64,000 nucleotides of DNA from Enterobacteriaceae bacterium RIT693 (GCA_009668225.1 WJYK01000001.1:310001-374000); one strand, 5' to 3'; shown: positions 27,732 through 37,975, counted from the first letter of the stretch. The notes: generated by a model not told the origin, from the sequence alone. Program-made: numbers and translations.

Positions 27732-28748
27732 ATGAGAGTTCTGGTTACAGGTGGTAGCGGTTACATTGGAAGTCATACCTGCGTGCAGTTACTGCAAAAC
27801 GGGCACGACGTAGTGATCCTCGACAACTTGTGCAACAGCAAGCGCAGCGTATTACCGGAGATTGAGCGCCTGGGGGGCAAGCATCCTCTGTTTATCAACG
27901 GTGATATCCGCGACGAAGCCCTGCTGGCAGAGGTTTTCCGTGACCATCGTATTGATGCCGTCATCCATTTTGCCGGCCTGAAAGCCGTCGGTGAATCGGT
28001 GAATAAGCCGCTGGAATATTACGACAATAACGTTACCGGCACCCTGAAGCTCATCTCCGCCATGCGCTCGGCAAATGTCACTAACTTCATCTTTAGCTCC
28101 TCCGCCACCGTATACGGCGACCAGCCCAAAATCCCTTACGTAGAAAGCTTCCCTACCGGCAAACCTGCCAGCCCTTATGGCCAAAGCAAGCTGATGGTTG
28201 AACAAATTCTTACCGACCTGCAGAAAGCACAGCCGAACTGGAGCGTTGCGCTACTGCGCTATTTCAACCCGGTTGGTGCGCATCCGTCAGGCGACATGGG
28301 TGAAGATCCGCAGGGTATCCCTAACAACCTGATGCCTTACATTGCACAGGTTGCCGTAGGCCGCCGCGACTCGCTGGCTATCTTTGGTAACGATTACCCA
28401 ACCGAAGACGGCACTGGCGTGCGTGATTACATCCACGTGATGGATCTCGCCGACGGTCACGTCGCCGCTATGCAGGCGCTGAACGGCAAGCCTGGCGTCC
28501 ATATTTACAACCTCGGCGCGGGCATCGGCAGCAGCGTACTCGACGTTGTGAACGCCTTCAGCAAAGCCTGCGGCAAACCGGTGAATTACCACTTTGCACC
28601 GCGTCGCGATGGCGACCTGCCTGCCTACTGGGCAGACGCCACCAAAGCCGATAAAGAACTCAACTGGCGTGTCAGCCGTACGCTGCAAGAAATGGCAGAC
28701 GATACCTGGCGCTGGCAGTCACGCCACCCCCAAGGTTATGAAGACTAA
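27732..28748 (+). CDS. galE: UDP-glucose 4-epimerase GalE
   Basis: This 338-residue SDR epimerase interconverts UDP-galactose and UDP-glucose. The NAD-binding motif is VTGGSGYIGSHT (residues 4-15). The catalytic serine lies in FSSSATVYG (about 121-129) and the YxxxK motif in YGQSK (149-153). The start at 27732 (MRVLVTGG) matches E. coli; the frame opens four codons earlier. It is the first gene of galETKM. The internal gal operator lies inside its first 35 bases. Confidence 0.97.
   Translation: MRVLVTGGSGYIGSHTCVQLLQNGHDVVILDNLCNSKRSVLPEIERLGGKHPLFINGDIRDEALLAEVFRDHRIDAVIHFAGLKAVGESVNKPLEYYDNNVTGTLKLISAMRSANVTNFIFSSSATVYGDQPKIPYVESFPTGKPASPYGQSKLMVEQILTDLQKAQPNWSVALLRYFNPVGAHPSGDMGEDPQGIPNNLMPYIAQVAVGRRDSLAIFGNDYPTEDGTGVRDYIHVMDLADGHVAAMQALNGKPGVHIYNLGAGIGSSVLDVVNAFSKACGKPVNYHFAPRRDGDLPAYWADATKADKELNWRVSRTLQEMADDTWRWQSRHPQGYED
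27751..27766 (+). promoter_or_regulatory. Internal gal operator (OI) within galE
   Basis: GTGGTAGCGGTTACAT is identical to the E. coli OI sequence as I recall it and encodes part of the GGSGYI motif. Centre-to-centre distance to OE is 113 bases, the spacing used for GalR/HU looping in E. coli. Confidence 0.88.
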
Positions 28749-28757
28749 GGATATGTG

Positions 28758-29810
28758 ATGGAGCAGTTTAACCCGGTCGATCATCCGCATCGCCGCTATA
28801 ACCCCCTAACGGGTCAATGGATTCTGGTTTCGCCACATCGGGCGAAGCGTCCCTGGCAGGGCGCGCAGGAAACGCCAGCGCAAGAGAAACTCCCGGCTCA
28901 CGATCCGGACTGTTTTCTCTGCCCCGGCAACACGCGCGTCACCGGGGATAAAAACCCTGATTACGCCGGCACTTTCGTTTTTACCAACGATTTCGCCGCG
29001 CTGATGACGGACACGCCCGATGCACCCACCAGCCATGACCCACTGATGCGTTGCGAAAGCGCGCGGGGTACCAGCCGGGTTATCTGCTTCTCTCCCGATC
29101 ACAGTAAAACGCTGCCGGAGCTTTCCATTCCTGCTCTGGAAGAAGTGGTAAAAACCTGGCAACAGCAAACCGCCGAGCTGGGGCAGACATACCCGTGGGT
29201 TCAGGTCTTCGAAAATAAAGGCACGGCCATGGGCTGCTCCAACCCACATCCTCATGGACAGGTTTGGGCGAACAGCTTTTTGCCTAACGAGGTCGCCCGT
29301 GAAGATTACCAACAACGTGAATATTTCGCCCACCAGGGCACGCCTATGCTGTTGGACTATGTGCAGCGTGAACAGGCGGACGGTAGCCGCACCGTGGTTG
29401 AAACCGAACATTGGCTGGCAGTCGTCCCTTACTGGGCTGCCTGGCCGTTCGAAACGCTGCTGCTGCCCAAAACACACGTCCTGCGTATCACCGACCTAAG
29501 CGCAGAACAAAGTACTGACCTGGCACTGGCGCTGAAAAAGCTCACCAGCCGCTATGACAACCTGTTCCAGTGCTCTTTCCCTTACTCCATGGGCTGGCAC
29601 GGCGCACCGTTTAACGGTGAGGACAGCCAGCACTGGCAACTTCATGCCCATTTCTACCCGCCGCTGCTACGCAGCGCCACGGTGCGTAAGTTTATGGTCG
29701 GCTATGAAATGCTGGCTGAAACGCAGCGAGATTTAACCGCAGAGCAAGCCGCAGAACGCTTGCGTGCCGTCAGTGATATCCATTTCCGCCAGTCAGGAGC
29801 GTCATTATGA
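28758..29810 (+). CDS. galT: Galactose-1-phosphate uridylyltransferase GalT
   Basis: This 350-residue enzyme transfers UMP between UDP-glucose and galactose-1-phosphate. The nucleophilic histidine is in [11 protein letters not shown] (about 160-170). CLYCPG-type zinc residues appear as CFLCPGN near 52, and HFYPPLLRS lies near the C-terminus. I start at ATG 28758, although a GTG three bases earlier is also possible. It lies nine bases after galE and overlaps galK by four bases (ATGA). Confidence 0.96.
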   Translation: MEQFNPVDHPHRRYNPLTGQWILVSPHRAKRPWQGAQETPAQEKLPAHDPDCFLCPGNTRVTGDKNPDYAGTFVFTNDFAALMTDTPDAPTSHDPLMRCESARGTSRVICFSPDHSKTLPELSIPALEEVVKTWQQQTAELGQTYPWVQVFENKGTAMGCSNPHPHGQVWANSFLPNEVAREDYQQREYFAHQGTPMLLDYVQREQADGSRTVVETEHWLAVVPYWAAWPFETLLLPKTHVLRITDLSAEQSTDLALALKKLTSRYDNLFQCSFPYSMGWHGAPFNGEDSQHWQLHAHFYPPLLRSATVRKFMVGYEMLAETQRDLTAEQAAERLRAVSDIHFRQSGASL

Positions 29811-30955
29811 GTCTGAAAGAGAAAACCCAGCGTCTGTTTGCTGAACAATTTGGCTACCCGGCAACCCACACCATTCAGGCTCCGGGCCGCGTTAACCTGA
29901 TTGGCGAACATACCGATTACAACGACGGTTTTGTCCTGCCCTGCGCCATCGATTACCAGACGGTTATCAGCTGCGCGAAACGAGATGACCGCACCGTGCG
30001 GGTCATCGCCGCTGATTATGACAACCAGCAGGACAGCTTCTCGCTGGATGCGCCCATTGTGAAGCACGAAACGCAGCAGTGGGCAAACTATGTCCGCGGC
30101 GTGGTGAAGCATCTGCAAAAACGTGATAAAAACTTTTCCGGCGTGGATATGGTGATAAGCGGCGACGTGCCGCAAGGTGCTGGACTAAGCTCTTCTGCGT
30201 CGCTGGAAGTGGCGGTAGGCAAAGTGTTCCAACATCTTTACCATCTGCCGCTTGATGGCGCACAGCTGGCGCTTAATGGCCAGGAAGCAGAGAACCAGTT
30301 TGTCGGCTGCAACTGCGGCATCATGGACCAGCTGATTTCCGCCCTTGGTAAAAAAGATCACGCGCTGCTGATCGACTGCCGTTCTCTCGGCACAAAAGCC
30401 GTTTCGATGCCAAAAGGCGCCGCGGTGGTGATCGTCAACAGCAACTTTAAGCGCACGCTGGTTGGCAGCGAATACAACACCCGCCGCGAACAGTGTGAAA
30501 CCGGCGCCCGCTTCTTTAGCCAAAAAGCGCTGCGTGACGTCGAGCTGGCAAAATTCAACGAAGTGGCGCATGAGCTGGATCCGATCGTTGCCAAACGCGT
30601 TCGTCACGTGCTGACCGAAAATATCCGTACCGTGGAAGCGGCAGATGCGCTTGCCAAAGGTGACCTCATTCGTATGGGGCAGCTGATGGCCGAGTCACAT
30701 GCCTCCATGCGCGATGACTTCGAAATTACCGTGCCGCAAATTGATACCCTCGTGGACATCATCAAAGCCACGATTGGTGAGAAAGGCGGCGTACGCATGA
30801 CCGGCGGCGGTTTTGGGGGCTGCATTGTCGCGCTGGTGCCTGAAGACCTGGTTCCAGCCGTTAAGCAGGCGGTGGAAGAACAATACGAGAGCAAAACAGG
30901 TATTAAAGAGACTTTCTACGTTTGCAAAGCCTCCGAAGGAGCGGGTCAATGCTAA
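29807..30955 (+). CDS. galK: Galactokinase GalK
   Basis: This 382-residue GHMP kinase phosphorylates galactose at C1. The galactose signature is [15 protein letters not shown] (about 28-42), the ATP loop [18 protein letters not shown] (about 122-139), and the C-terminal motif [13 protein letters not shown] (about 330-342). It overlaps galT by four bases and galM by seven, so translation is coupled through the operon. Confidence 0.97.
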   Translation: MSLKEKTQRLFAEQFGYPATHTIQAPGRVNLIGEHTDYNDGFVLPCAIDYQTVISCAKRDDRTVRVIAADYDNQQDSFSLDAPIVKHETQQWANYVRGVVKHLQKRDKNFSGVDMVISGDVPQGAGLSSSASLEVAVGKVFQHLYHLPLDGAQLALNGQEAENQFVGCNCGIMDQLISALGKKDHALLIDCRSLGTKAVSMPKGAAVVIVNSNFKRTLVGSEYNTRREQCETGARFFSQKALRDVELAKFNEVAHELDPIVAKRVRHVLTENIRTVEAADALAKGDLIRMGQLMAESHASMRDDFEITVPQIDTLVDIIKATIGEKGGVRMTGGGFGGCIVALVPEDLVPAVKQAVEEQYESKTGIKETFYVCKASEGAGQC

Positions 30956-31989
30956 AAGAGACCCCGAAGCTGGCGCCGGACGGCCAGCCGTTTCGTCTTA
31001 TCACCCTGCGTAACAGCGCAGGGATGGCGATCACGCTGATGGACTGGGGCGCGACTTTGCTTTCCTGCCGCGTGCCGCTTAAAGACGGCAGCGTGCGGGA
31101 GACGCTGCTGGGCTGCGCTTCGCCGGAACACTATCTGCAGCAAAGCGCCTTTATGGGCGCGACCGTGGGGCGTTACGCTAACCGTATTGCGGGAGGGAAA
31201 CTCACCGTCAGCGGCGAGACTCTTCAGCTAGACATTAACCAGGGTGAAAACCAGCTACACGGTGGGCCGGAAGGCTTCGACAAGCGCCGCTGGCGTATTG
31301 CCGTACAAAATGAGCAGGAAGTGATTTACGAGCTGGACTCATGCGACGGGGACCAGGGTTTCCCCGGCAAACTCCGCGCGACGGCCCGTTACGCCCTGAC
31401 GGAAGATAACCGCATCAGTATTAAGCTTCGTGCCACCGTCGATAAGCCCTGCCCGGTCAATCTCACTAACCATGCCTACTTCAATCTGGACAACGCTCAG
31501 AACGACGTTCGTCAGCATCGGCTTCAACTGATGGCCGACAGCTACCTGCCGGTTGATTCCAGCGGGTTGCCCACCGATGGCCTGAAAAAAGTGGACGGTA
31601 CCAGCTTCGACTTCCGTGAGCCGAAATCCATCGGACAGGATTTCCTGAGCGATGCCGATCAGCAGGCCACCAAAGGCTATGATCACGCGTTCCTGCTGCA
31701 GGCAAAAGGCGATCTCAGCCAGCCGGTGGCCCAGGTCTGGTCAGCGGACGGCGAGCTGGAAATGGCGGTCTATACGACGGCACCGGCGCTACAATGCTAC
31801 AGCGGCAATTACCTGGCGGGTACGCCAGCGCGCGACGGGCAAAACTACAGCGACTGGAATGGTGTGGCGCTGGAAAGCGGATTCTTACCGGACAGCCCAA
31901 ACCATCCGGAATGGCCGCAGCCGGACTGCTGGTTAAAGCCGGGAGAAACATACCTCAGCATCACGGAATACCAGTTTTTGCCTCATTAA
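30949..31989 (+). CDS. galM: Galactose mutarotase GalM
   Basis: This 346-residue aldose 1-epimerase converts beta- to alpha-galactose for GalK. Catalytic histidine and surrounding residues lie in [11 protein letters not shown] (about 170-180), with NRIAGG and [13 protein letters not shown] earlier and [19 protein letters not shown] (catalytic glutamate) near 305-325. The start is ATG 30949 ([12 protein letters not shown]), overlapping the galK stop; upstream in-frame codons lie inside galK. Last gene of the operon. Confidence 0.95.
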   Translation: MLKETPKLAPDGQPFRLITLRNSAGMAITLMDWGATLLSCRVPLKDGSVRETLLGCASPEHYLQQSAFMGATVGRYANRIAGGKLTVSGETLQLDINQGENQLHGGPEGFDKRRWRIAVQNEQEVIYELDSCDGDQGFPGKLRATARYALTEDNRISIKLRATVDKPCPVNLTNHAYFNLDNAQNDVRQHRLQLMADSYLPVDSSGLPTDGLKKVDGTSFDFREPKSIGQDFLSDADQQATKGYDHAFLLQAKGDLSQPVAQVWSADGELEMAVYTTAPALQCYSGNYLAGTPARDGQNYSDWNGVALESGFLPDSPNHPEWPQPDCWLKPGETYLSITEYQFLPH

Positions 31990-32152
31990 AATTTGTTGCC
32001 CTTTTCATTAAGGGCAATTTCTCACCAAATCGCTGACTTTACCGCCAAATCACGCCAAAAATATAACAACCTTTTACAACCACCTTACACTCCACGCGCT
32101 TTTTCGCTATGTTAAACGTTTATCATTGCCGTGGCTTATGGCGCGGCAATAT

Positions 32153-32171
32153 AATGATAATTGTTATCATT
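32153..32171 (+). promoter_or_regulatory. Fur box upstream of gpmA
   Basis: AATGATAA-TTG-TTATCATT is an 8-bp perfect inverted repeat with a three-base centre, the form of a 19-bp Fur operator. It lies 28-46 bases before the gpmA start. E. coli gpmA is also iron- and Fur-regulated. Confidence 0.8.
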
Positions 32172-32198
32172 AATCCCAGGCTCATTAAGGAGTAAATC

Positions 32199-32951
32199 AT
32201 GGCTGTTACTAAGCTGGTTCTGGTTCGTCACGGCGAAAGCCAGTGGAACAACGAAAACCGCTTCACCGGTTGGTATGATGTTGATCTGTCTGATAAAGGT
32301 CGTACCGAAGCGAAAGCTGCCGGTAAGCTGCTGAAGGATGAAGGCTTCACCTTCGACTTCGCTTATACGTCTGTGCTGAAACGTGCCATCCACACCCTGT
32401 GGAACATCCTCGATGAACTGGACCAGGCCTGGCTGCCGGTCGAGAAATCCTGGAAACTGAACGAGCGCCACTACGGTGCCCTGCAGGGTCTGAACAAAGC
32501 TGAAACCGCCGAAAAATACGGTGACGAGCAGGTTAAACAGTGGCGTCGCGGCTTCGCGATCACCCCTCCTGAGCTGTCTAAAGACGACGAGCGCTTCCCT
32601 GGCCACGATCCACGTTACGCTAAATTAACCGATAGCGAGCTGCCAACCACCGAAAGCCTGGCGCTGACCATCGACCGCGTAACGCCGTTCTGGAATGAGT
32701 CCATTCTGCCACGTATGAAATCCGGCGAGCGCGTCATCGTTGCGGCTCACGGCAACTCCCTTCGTGCGCTGGTTAAATACCTGGATAACCTGAGCGAAGA
32801 TGAGATCCTCGAGCTGAATATCCCGACCGGCGTGCCGCTGGTTTATGAGTTTGATGAGAACTTCAAACCGCTGAAACGTTACTACCTGGGCAACGCTGAC
32901 GAAATCGCAGCCAAAGCCGCAGCGGTAGCCAACCAGGGTAAAGCGAAGTAA
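32199..32951 (+). CDS. gpmA: 2,3-bisphosphoglycerate-dependent phosphoglycerate mutase
   Basis: This is a 250-residue glycolytic mutase interconverting 3- and 2-phosphoglycerate. The phosphohistidine motif is [10 protein letters not shown] (about 9-18), the second histidine is in [15 protein letters not shown] (about 182-196), and [13 protein letters not shown] lies between. The start has AAGGAG nine bases upstream. Monocistronic, with a Fur box upstream and a strong terminator downstream. Confidence 0.97.
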   Translation: MAVTKLVLVRHGESQWNNENRFTGWYDVDLSDKGRTEAKAAGKLLKDEGFTFDFAYTSVLKRAIHTLWNILDELDQAWLPVEKSWKLNERHYGALQGLNKAETAEKYGDEQVKQWRRGFAITPPELSKDDERFPGHDPRYAKLTDSELPTTESLALTIDRVTPFWNESILPRMKSGERVIVAAHGNSLRALVKYLDNLSEDEILELNIPTGVPLVYEFDENFKPLKRYYLGNADEIAAKAAAVANQGKAK

Positions 32952-32963
32952 TTCGCCGCCCAT

Positions 32964-32998
32964 AAAAAAAGGCGTGGTGCTTACCACGCCTTTTTTAT
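32964..32998. terminator. Bidirectional terminator between gpmA and aroG
   Basis: GGCGTGGT/ACCACGCC (32971-32990) is flanked by an A-run and a T-run. It serves gpmA rightwards and probably aroG leftwards. Confidence 0.88.
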
Positions 32999-33014
32999 TT
33001 ATGAAAACAAGCGA

Positions 33015-34067
33015 TTAGCCGCGACGAGCTTTTACCGCAGCGGCAAGCTTGCGCAGCGCCACTTCGGTATCTTCCCAGCCAATGCAGGCATCGGTGACGC
33101 TTTTGCCGTAGACCAGCGGTTCGCCACTCTCCAGATTTTGGTTACCTTCCACCAGATGGCTTTCAATCATCACGCCGATGATAGCCTTCTCACCCCCGGC
33201 AATCTGGCCGCAAACGTCGTCAGAAACGTCCATCTGCTTTTTAAACTGTTTGCTGCTGTTAGCGTGACTGAAATCAATCATCACCTGTGGCTCAAGACCT
33301 GCCTTAACCAGGCCAGCCTTCACCTCTTCCACATGTTTCGCGCTGTAGTTAGGCTCTTTGCCCCCGCGCAGAATAATGTGGCAGTCGCCGTTCCCACTCG
33401 TGTTGACGATGGCGGAGTGACCCCACTTCGTCACTGACAGGAAGCAGTGCGGTGCGCCTGCGGCATTGATGGCATCAATTGCCACTTTGATCGTACCGTC
33501 GGTGCCGTTTTTAAAGCCAACCGGGCAAGACAGACCTGAGGCCAGCTCACGGTGAACCTGCGACTCGGTGGTACGTGCGCCAATGGCGCCCCAGCTCATA
33601 AGATCCGCAAGGTACTGCGGAGTGATCATATCAAGGAATTCCCCTGCGGCTGGCAGGCCAGAATCGTTGATATCCAGCAGCAGCTTGCGCGCGATGCGCA
33701 GACCATCGTTAATCTGGTAGCTGCTGTCCATGTGCGGATCGTTAATCAGGCCTTTCCAGCCCACGGTGGTACGCGGCTTTTCAAAGTAAACACGCATAAC
33801 CACTTCCAGCTCGCCCTGAAGCTCTTCACGCAGCGCCAGCAGGCGTGCGCCGTACTCTTTGGCAGCCTTCGTGTCGTGAATGGAGCAAGGGCCAATCACC
33901 ACCAGCAGGCGATCGTCGCTGCCTTTAAGGATTTTATGGATTGCTTTTCGCGCCTGAGAAACAGTCCGGGCGGCGTTTTCAGTGGCGGGAAATTTTTCCA
34001 GCAGTGCTACAGGAGGGAGAAGCTCATTGATCTCTTTGATTCTTAAGTCGTCGTTCTGATAATTCAT
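33015..34067 (-). CDS. aroG: DAHP synthase, phenylalanine-sensitive (AroG)
   Basis: This 350-residue class I DAHP synthase makes the first shikimate pathway intermediate from PEP and erythrose 4-phosphate. It has VIGPCSIHD (about 57-65), KPRTTVGWKGLINDP (about 97-111), GARTTESQVHREL (about 162-174), KNGTDG and the metal-ligand regions IDFSHANSSK and HLVEGNQ. Assignment to the AroG rather than AroF or AroH paralogue rests on overall match and position beside gpmA, supported by a TyrR box upstream. Confidence 0.94.
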   Translation of the reverse strand: MNYQNDDLRIKEINELLPPVALLEKFPATENAARTVSQARKAIHKILKGSDDRLLVVIGPCSIHDTKAAKEYGARLLALREELQGELEVVMRVYFEKPRTTVGWKGLINDPHMDSSYQINDGLRIARKLLLDINDSGLPAAGEFLDMITPQYLADLMSWGAIGARTTESQVHRELASGLSCPVGFKNGTDGTIKVAIDAINAAGAPHCFLSVTKWGHSAIVNTSGNGDCHIILRGGKEPNYSAKHVEEVKAGLVKAGLEPQVMIDFSHANSSKQFKKQMDVSDDVCGQIAGGEKAIIGVMIESHLVEGNQNLESGEPLVYGKSVTDACIGWEDTEVALRKLAAAVKARRG

Positions 34068-34137
34068 GATAGTTCCGGGGTCATCCTGATATTTTTCTTC
34101 GTTGCAATCCTTTCAATCTAACTCGCATAACCACAAG

Positions 34138-34155
34138 TGTAAACGGGCTTTTACA
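34138..34155 (-). promoter_or_regulatory. TyrR box upstream of aroG
   Basis: TGTAAA-CGGGCT-TTTACA is a perfect TyrR strong-box dyad 71-88 bases upstream of aroG. TyrR with phenylalanine or tryptophan represses E. coli aroG at such a site. Confidence 0.85.
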
Positions 34156-34391
34156 CTTCTCACAGATTAATCCTGAAAACTCGAAAAAAACAGCGGAAAC
34201 ATGGCGAACACTCTCCTGCTAACTACACTTTCCAACTGTTAACGCTGAAAAATATTAAATTTTCAATATTGAATACCATTTTGAAGATTAAGATTTAAAA
34301 CACTCACTTGTACTGCACGGTTTTTCAGCATTTATCACTGCACTGTTGGACGAAGTTATCCAGCAATAACGACCCGAACAGGAGCATTAAC
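34156..34391. other. Intergenic region before ybgS, no gene seen
   Basis: This AT-rich spacer carries an AATATTAAATTTTCAATATT palindromic stretch near 34250-34270 and the ybgS leader. A ribosome site (GGAGC) lies before 34392. I see no other coding frame. Confidence 0.6.
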
Positions 34392-34718
34392 ATGAAAAAA
34401 TTAACCACACTGTTATTAACCGCTACTCTGGCGTTCGGCAGCGGCATCGCCTTTGCGGCAGATTCAACGTCAGGAGCAAACAACGGACAGGCAAACGCCA
34501 GCGCCGAAGCGGGCCAGGTCGCGCCTGACGCACATCAGAAAGTTGCGCCTAATGGCGTCAGCAATGACAAAATCAACGGCTCTCACCATAAAATGAGCAA
34601 AAGCGAAGTGCACAAAAACAGCATGTGCAAAGATGGACGTTGCCCTGACACCAACAAAAAGGTTGAGACCGGCAGCGGGCACGACGTGAATAAGAAAGTG
34701 GACGGGACGTCACAGTAA
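34392..34718 (+). CDS. ybgS: YbgS, small periplasmic protein
   Basis: This 108-residue protein has a Sec signal ([16 protein letters not shown] then GIAFA, cleavage before ADSTS). The mature part is hydrophilic: [22 protein letters not shown], histidines around 56-58, and the conserved [13 protein letters not shown] with two cysteines. It matches E. coli YbgS in start, cysteine motif and position between aroG and zitB, but is shorter (E. coli about 126). Role unknown; the histidines and cysteines next to a zinc exporter gene suggest metal contact, which is inference. The start was chosen by the signal peptide. Confidence 0.88.
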   Translation: MKKLTTLLLTATLAFGSGIAFAADSTSGANNGQANASAEAGQVAPDAHQKVAPNGVSNDKINGSHHKMSKSEVHKNSMCKDGRCPDTNKKVETGSGHDVNKKVDGTSQ

Positions 34719-34775
34719 TTTCTGCCTTTCAAACAGAGGTAGCCTTTCAAATCACAGTGCCTTTTAACAACCTTC

Positions 34776-34806
34776 TCAAGAGAGCCAGCCGGCTCTCCTT
34801 TTTTAT
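34776..34806 (+). terminator. Terminator after ybgS
   Basis: AGAGCC-AGCC-GGCTCT (34781-34796) is followed by CCTTTTTTAT. Confidence 0.82.
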
Positions 34807-34879
34807 CGGCATCTTTCAACAAGTTGAAACCCGGAAGCGGTTATAATTAGCGCATCGTGACTGATATTTGTGAGAGATT

Positions 34880-35815
34880 ATGGCGCATTCACACCAACAC
34901 ACACCTTCTGACGGTAACGCAAAACGCCTGTTATTTGCCTTCCTCATCACGGCAATTTTTATGGTTGCCGAAGTCATCGGCGGCCTGCTTTCCGGCTCAC
35001 TGGCCCTGCTCGCCGACGCCGGTCATATGCTAACCGATGCAGCCGCCCTGCTGTTTGCCCTTATGGCCGTACATTTTGCTCGCAGACCGCCCAACGCCCG
35101 CCATACATTTGGCTGGCTGCGCCTCACTACACTCGCGGCATTTGTGAATGCCATTGCGCTGGTACTGATCACTATTTTAATTGTCTGGGAGGCGATTCAG
35201 CGCTTCTCTCACCCTCAGCCTGTTGCGGGTTGGGCGATGCTGGTTATCGCTATCGCAGGCCTGCTGGCTAATCTGTTTTCATTCTGGATATTGCATAGCG
35301 GTAGCGGGGAGAAAAACCTTAACGTCCGTGCAGCTGCGCTGCATGTTTTAGGGGATTTGCTGGGTTCAGTGGGGGCCATTGTGGCGGCGGTGGTGATCCT
35401 CTGGACGGGCTGGACGCCTATCGACCCGATTCTCTCCGTGCTGGTTTCCTGCCTTGTACTGCGCAGCGCCTGGAGCCTGCTGAAAGAGAGCGTCAATGAA
35501 CTGCTGGAAGTTGCGCCGAGCGCCATTGATATTGCCGCTCTGAAACGCAATCTGTCACGTTCGATACCGGAAGTACGTAATGTGCATCACGTGCATATCT
35601 GGCTGGTTGGAGAAAAACCGTTAATGACGCTGCATGTTCAGGTTGTACCGCCCCACGATCACGATGCCCTGCTTGAGCGCATACATCACTTTCTGGCGCA
35701 CGAATACCAAATTGAACATGCCACGGTGCAGATGGAGTATCAGCTTTGCCACGGGCCCGATTGTGACCTGAACGAGCATGACCATACGGCCGGCCATGCT
35801 CATCACCATCACTGA
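34880..35815 (+). CDS. zitB: ZitB, zinc efflux CDF transporter
   Basis: This 311-residue cation diffusion facilitator has six hydrophobic segments between about 16 and 200. Zinc-site motifs are [16 protein letters not shown] (about 47-62) and [16 protein letters not shown] (about 152-167). A cytoplasmic domain follows ([19 protein letters not shown]), with a histidine-rich tail ([14 protein letters not shown]) and N-terminal HSHQH. It exports Zn2+ in exchange for protons. The stop directly abuts the pnuC stop on the other strand. Confidence 0.95.
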   Translation: MAHSHQHTPSDGNAKRLLFAFLITAIFMVAEVIGGLLSGSLALLADAGHMLTDAAALLFALMAVHFARRPPNARHTFGWLRLTTLAAFVNAIALVLITILIVWEAIQRFSHPQPVAGWAMLVIAIAGLLANLFSFWILHSGSGEKNLNVRAAALHVLGDLLGSVGAIVAAVVILWTGWTPIDPILSVLVSCLVLRSAWSLLKESVNELLEVAPSAIDIAALKRNLSRSIPEVRNVHHVHIWLVGEKPLMTLHVQVVPPHDHDALLERIHHFLAHEYQIEHATVQMEYQLCHGPDCDLNEHDHTAGHAHHHH

Positions 35816-36532
35816 TCAGGAGAAGGCGCGCGAGCCCGACTGCCGCGCGCTTTTGATCCACATCCGGCTACCGTTTAGCGCAATGAAGGTCAGGATGAGA
35901 TATTCCAGCGACATCGCGTAAACGCCCTGCAGGGCAAAGATAACCACGCTGATAACGTTAATGACAGTCCACAGCAGCCAGTTTTCCACGTATTTACGCG
36001 TCATGAGAATCATGGCCACAATCGACAGCACCATCATGCACGAGTCCCAGAACGGGTAAGCATCTGGCTGGAGTTCTGGCAGGGTAACGTTAATCCCCAG
36101 GCTTTGCATCACCGTCACGGCAATCCGGGTGAGGAAAGCAAAGACCGGGTCGATAAACATCGTCATTAGCCCAATCGAGGCGATGATAATCACCAGCCAG
36201 GCAATAGCCTTAGGCAAAGGAAGCCAGCGGATTTTCAGCAACGACTGATTATTGCTGCTTTGCCGTGACCACGCATACCATCCGTAAATATTCGCCACGA
36301 AAAAGAACAGCTGCAGCAGCAGGCTGGCGTAGAGCTGGATTTGAAAGAAAATGATGGCAAACAGCGTGACGTTGATTAACCCGAAAGCGTAGTTTCCAAT
36401 TTTCTCCAGGCTGGCAAGCCAGATGCAAAGCAAACCCGCCAGCGTCCCCACGGCCTCAATCCATGATAAGTCATACCCACCCGCCCCAATGGGAATGTGG
36501 ACAAGTATGTTCTGCGTACTAAAAAAATCCAT
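35816..36532 (-). CDS. pnuC: PnuC, nicotinamide riboside transporter
   Basis: This 238-residue inner-membrane facilitator has about seven to eight hydrophobic segments. It matches E. coli PnuC from MDFFSTQNILVHIPIGAGGY to the basic C-terminus. Substrate-site residues of the family occur in YGWYAWSRQ (about 83-91) and MTRKYVENWLLW (about 182-193). It takes up nicotinamide riboside for NAD synthesis. It lies 23 bases downstream of nadA in a NadR-controlled operon. Confidence 0.95.
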   Translation of the reverse strand: MDFFSTQNILVHIPIGAGGYDLSWIEAVGTLAGLLCIWLASLEKIGNYAFGLINVTLFAIIFFQIQLYASLLLQLFFFVANIYGWYAWSRQSSNNQSLLKIRWLPLPKAIAWLVIIIASIGLMTMFIDPVFAFLTRIAVTVMQSLGINVTLPELQPDAYPFWDSCMMVLSIVAMILMTRKYVENWLLWTVINVISVVIFALQGVYAMSLEYLILTFIALNGSRMWIKSARQSGSRAFS

Positions 36533-36555
36533 GAACTCCCCAGAGCGTAATTCTC

Positions 36556-37617
36556 TTACGCGTTACCTTTTACCGTCCGACGTAACTCTGCCGCAAAGTC
36601 GAGCATGCGATTAAGCGGAACGAGAGCCCCTTCACGCAGCGCAGCGTCTACTTCTATAGTGTGCGCAGCGCCACCCTGCTCCAGCCCCTCTGCAATCGCT
36701 TTGAGCCCATTCATTGCCATCCACGGGCAATGTGCACAGCTACGGCAGGTTGCTCCTTCCCCTGCAGTTGGCGCCTCCAGTAACTCTTTGTCCGGGCACG
36801 CCTGCTGCATTTTATAAAATATCCCGCGATCCGTTGCCACAATAAGCTGCTGATGAGGCAGCGTTTTTGCCGCGTTAATCAGCTGGCTGGTCGATCCTAC
36901 GGCATCGGCCATATCAACCACCACCTGGGGTGACTCGGGATGTACCAACACCGCGGCGTCAGGGTACATCGCCTTCATGCGCGCCAGCGCCTGAGTTTTA
37001 AATTCATCATGCACAATGCAGGCTCCTTGCCAGCACAGCACATCGGCACCCGTTTGCTTTTGAACATAACTGCCAAGGTGGCGATCCGGCGCCCAGATGA
37101 TTTTCTCACCCAGGCTGTCCAGATGTTCAATCAACTCTACCGCAATACTGGATGTGACCACCCAGTCGGCACGGGCTTTTACCGCCGCAGAGGTATTAGC
37201 ATAGACGACCACCGTCCGATCCGGGTGCTGGTCGCAAAAAGCGTTAAACGCCTCAATCGGGCAGCCGAGATCTAATGAACATTCTGCATTGAGGGTTGGC
37301 ATTAAAATTGTTTTTTCAGGGCTGAGGATTTTCGCCGTTTCCCCCATAAAACGAACGCCCGCCACCAGCAGCGTAGAAGCCGGATGGTTAGCACCGAAGC
37401 GAGCCATCTCAAGCGAGTCAGAGATACAGCCTCCGGTCTCTTCTGCAAGAGACTGGATTTCCGGGTCAGTGTAGTAATGCGCCACCATCACCGCATCACG
37501 CTCTCTCAGCAAGCGCTTGATTTTTTCACGATAAAATTGCTTTTCTTCCGCCTTTAGCGGGGCCGGTTTAGGTGGAAATGGATAAATCGCGGTTTCCGGA
37601 TCAAACATTACGCTCAT
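36556..37617 (-). CDS. nadA: Quinolinate synthase NadA
   Basis: This 353-residue [4Fe-4S] enzyme condenses iminoaspartate with DHAP. Cluster cysteines are in [11 protein letters not shown] (about 107-117), [13 protein letters not shown] (about 198-210) and [14 protein letters not shown] (about 291-304). [12 protein letters not shown] and [15 protein letters not shown] are also diagnostic. I start at [14 protein letters not shown] (37617); thirteen upstream in-frame codons lack conservation. First gene of nadA-pnuC. Confidence 0.95.
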   Translation of the reverse strand: MSVMFDPETAIYPFPPKPAPLKAEEKQFYREKIKRLLRERDAVMVAHYYTDPEIQSLAEETGGCISDSLEMARFGANHPASTLLVAGVRFMGETAKILSPEKTILMPTLNAECSLDLGCPIEAFNAFCDQHPDRTVVVYANTSAAVKARADWVVTSSIAVELIEHLDSLGEKIIWAPDRHLGSYVQKQTGADVLCWQGACIVHDEFKTQALARMKAMYPDAAVLVHPESPQVVVDMADAVGSTSQLINAAKTLPHQQLIVATDRGIFYKMQQACPDKELLEAPTAGEGATCRSCAHCPWMAMNGLKAIAEGLEQGGAAHTIEVDAALREGALVPLNRMLDFAAELRRTVKGNA

Positions 37618-37690
37618 CATGCAATCTCGTTTTACTGACTTAACATAACAGGCCACAGTTAGCGTGATTCACGCTATTACCTGCATTCAT

Positions 37691-37708
37691 TGTTTTATAT
37701 GCTAAACA
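37691..37708 (-). promoter_or_regulatory. NadR box upstream of nadA
   Basis: TGTTTT-ATATGC-TAAACA resembles the NadR operator TGTTTA-N6-TAAACA with one mismatch and lies 74-91 bases upstream of the nadA start. NadR represses nadA-pnuC when NAD is ample. Confidence 0.8.
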
Positions 37709-37820
37709 AGATAGCGAAATTTAATCAAAATGTCGTGAGGAATTGTTTGATGGGTCAGGTCAGAATCAAGAAAGTAGCGTCGAGTTTGTTCGGTGGCTGG
37801 GTTCTTAAATCTCAGATAGC

Positions 37821-37846
37821 AAAAAGGCGCCTTTAGGGCGCCTTTC
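37821..37846 (-). terminator. Terminator-like hairpin distal to tRNA cluster
   Basis: AAAGGCGCC/GGCGCCTTT stem (37823-37831, 37837-37845), then TTTTTGC on the minus strand. It is a near copy of the hairpin at 38093-38120, flanks included. Confidence 0.7.
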
Positions 37847-37851
37847 TACAT

Positions 37852-37915
37852 TGGTGGGTCGTGCAGGATGATTATCACCCTTCGGGCCGTCGTCGCAAGC
37901 AACGACGTTATCCTG
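37852..37915 (-). repeat. Truncated tRNA-Lys 3' end repeat, copy A
   Basis: Bases 37852-37869 equal the 3' end of the tRNA-Lys genes including CCA. The sequence then departs into TGATTATCACCCTTCGGGCC shared with copies B and C, followed by a degenerate inverted repeat (CGTCG...CGACG). No acceptor 5' half or anticodon arm is present, so this is not a tRNA gene. Confidence 0.75.
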
Positions 37916-37939
37916 CACATAATAGTCCTTGCTCCAGAG

Positions 37940-37970
37940 ACAACTAAAGCGCCTGAAGGCGCTTTAGTTT
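37940..37970 (-). terminator. Hairpin distal to copy B
   Basis: AACTAAAGCGCC/GGCGCTTTAGTT is a perfect 12-bp stem with loop TGAA (37942-37969). The run of T's after it is poor, so termination efficiency is uncertain. Confidence 0.55.
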
Positions 37971-37975
37971 GAATT

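Noticed and set aside
37852-37869. Additional tRNA-Lys genes suggested by repeated 3' ends
   Set aside because: Copies A, B and C lack the acceptor 5' strand, D arm and anticodon arm, so they cannot be tRNA genes.
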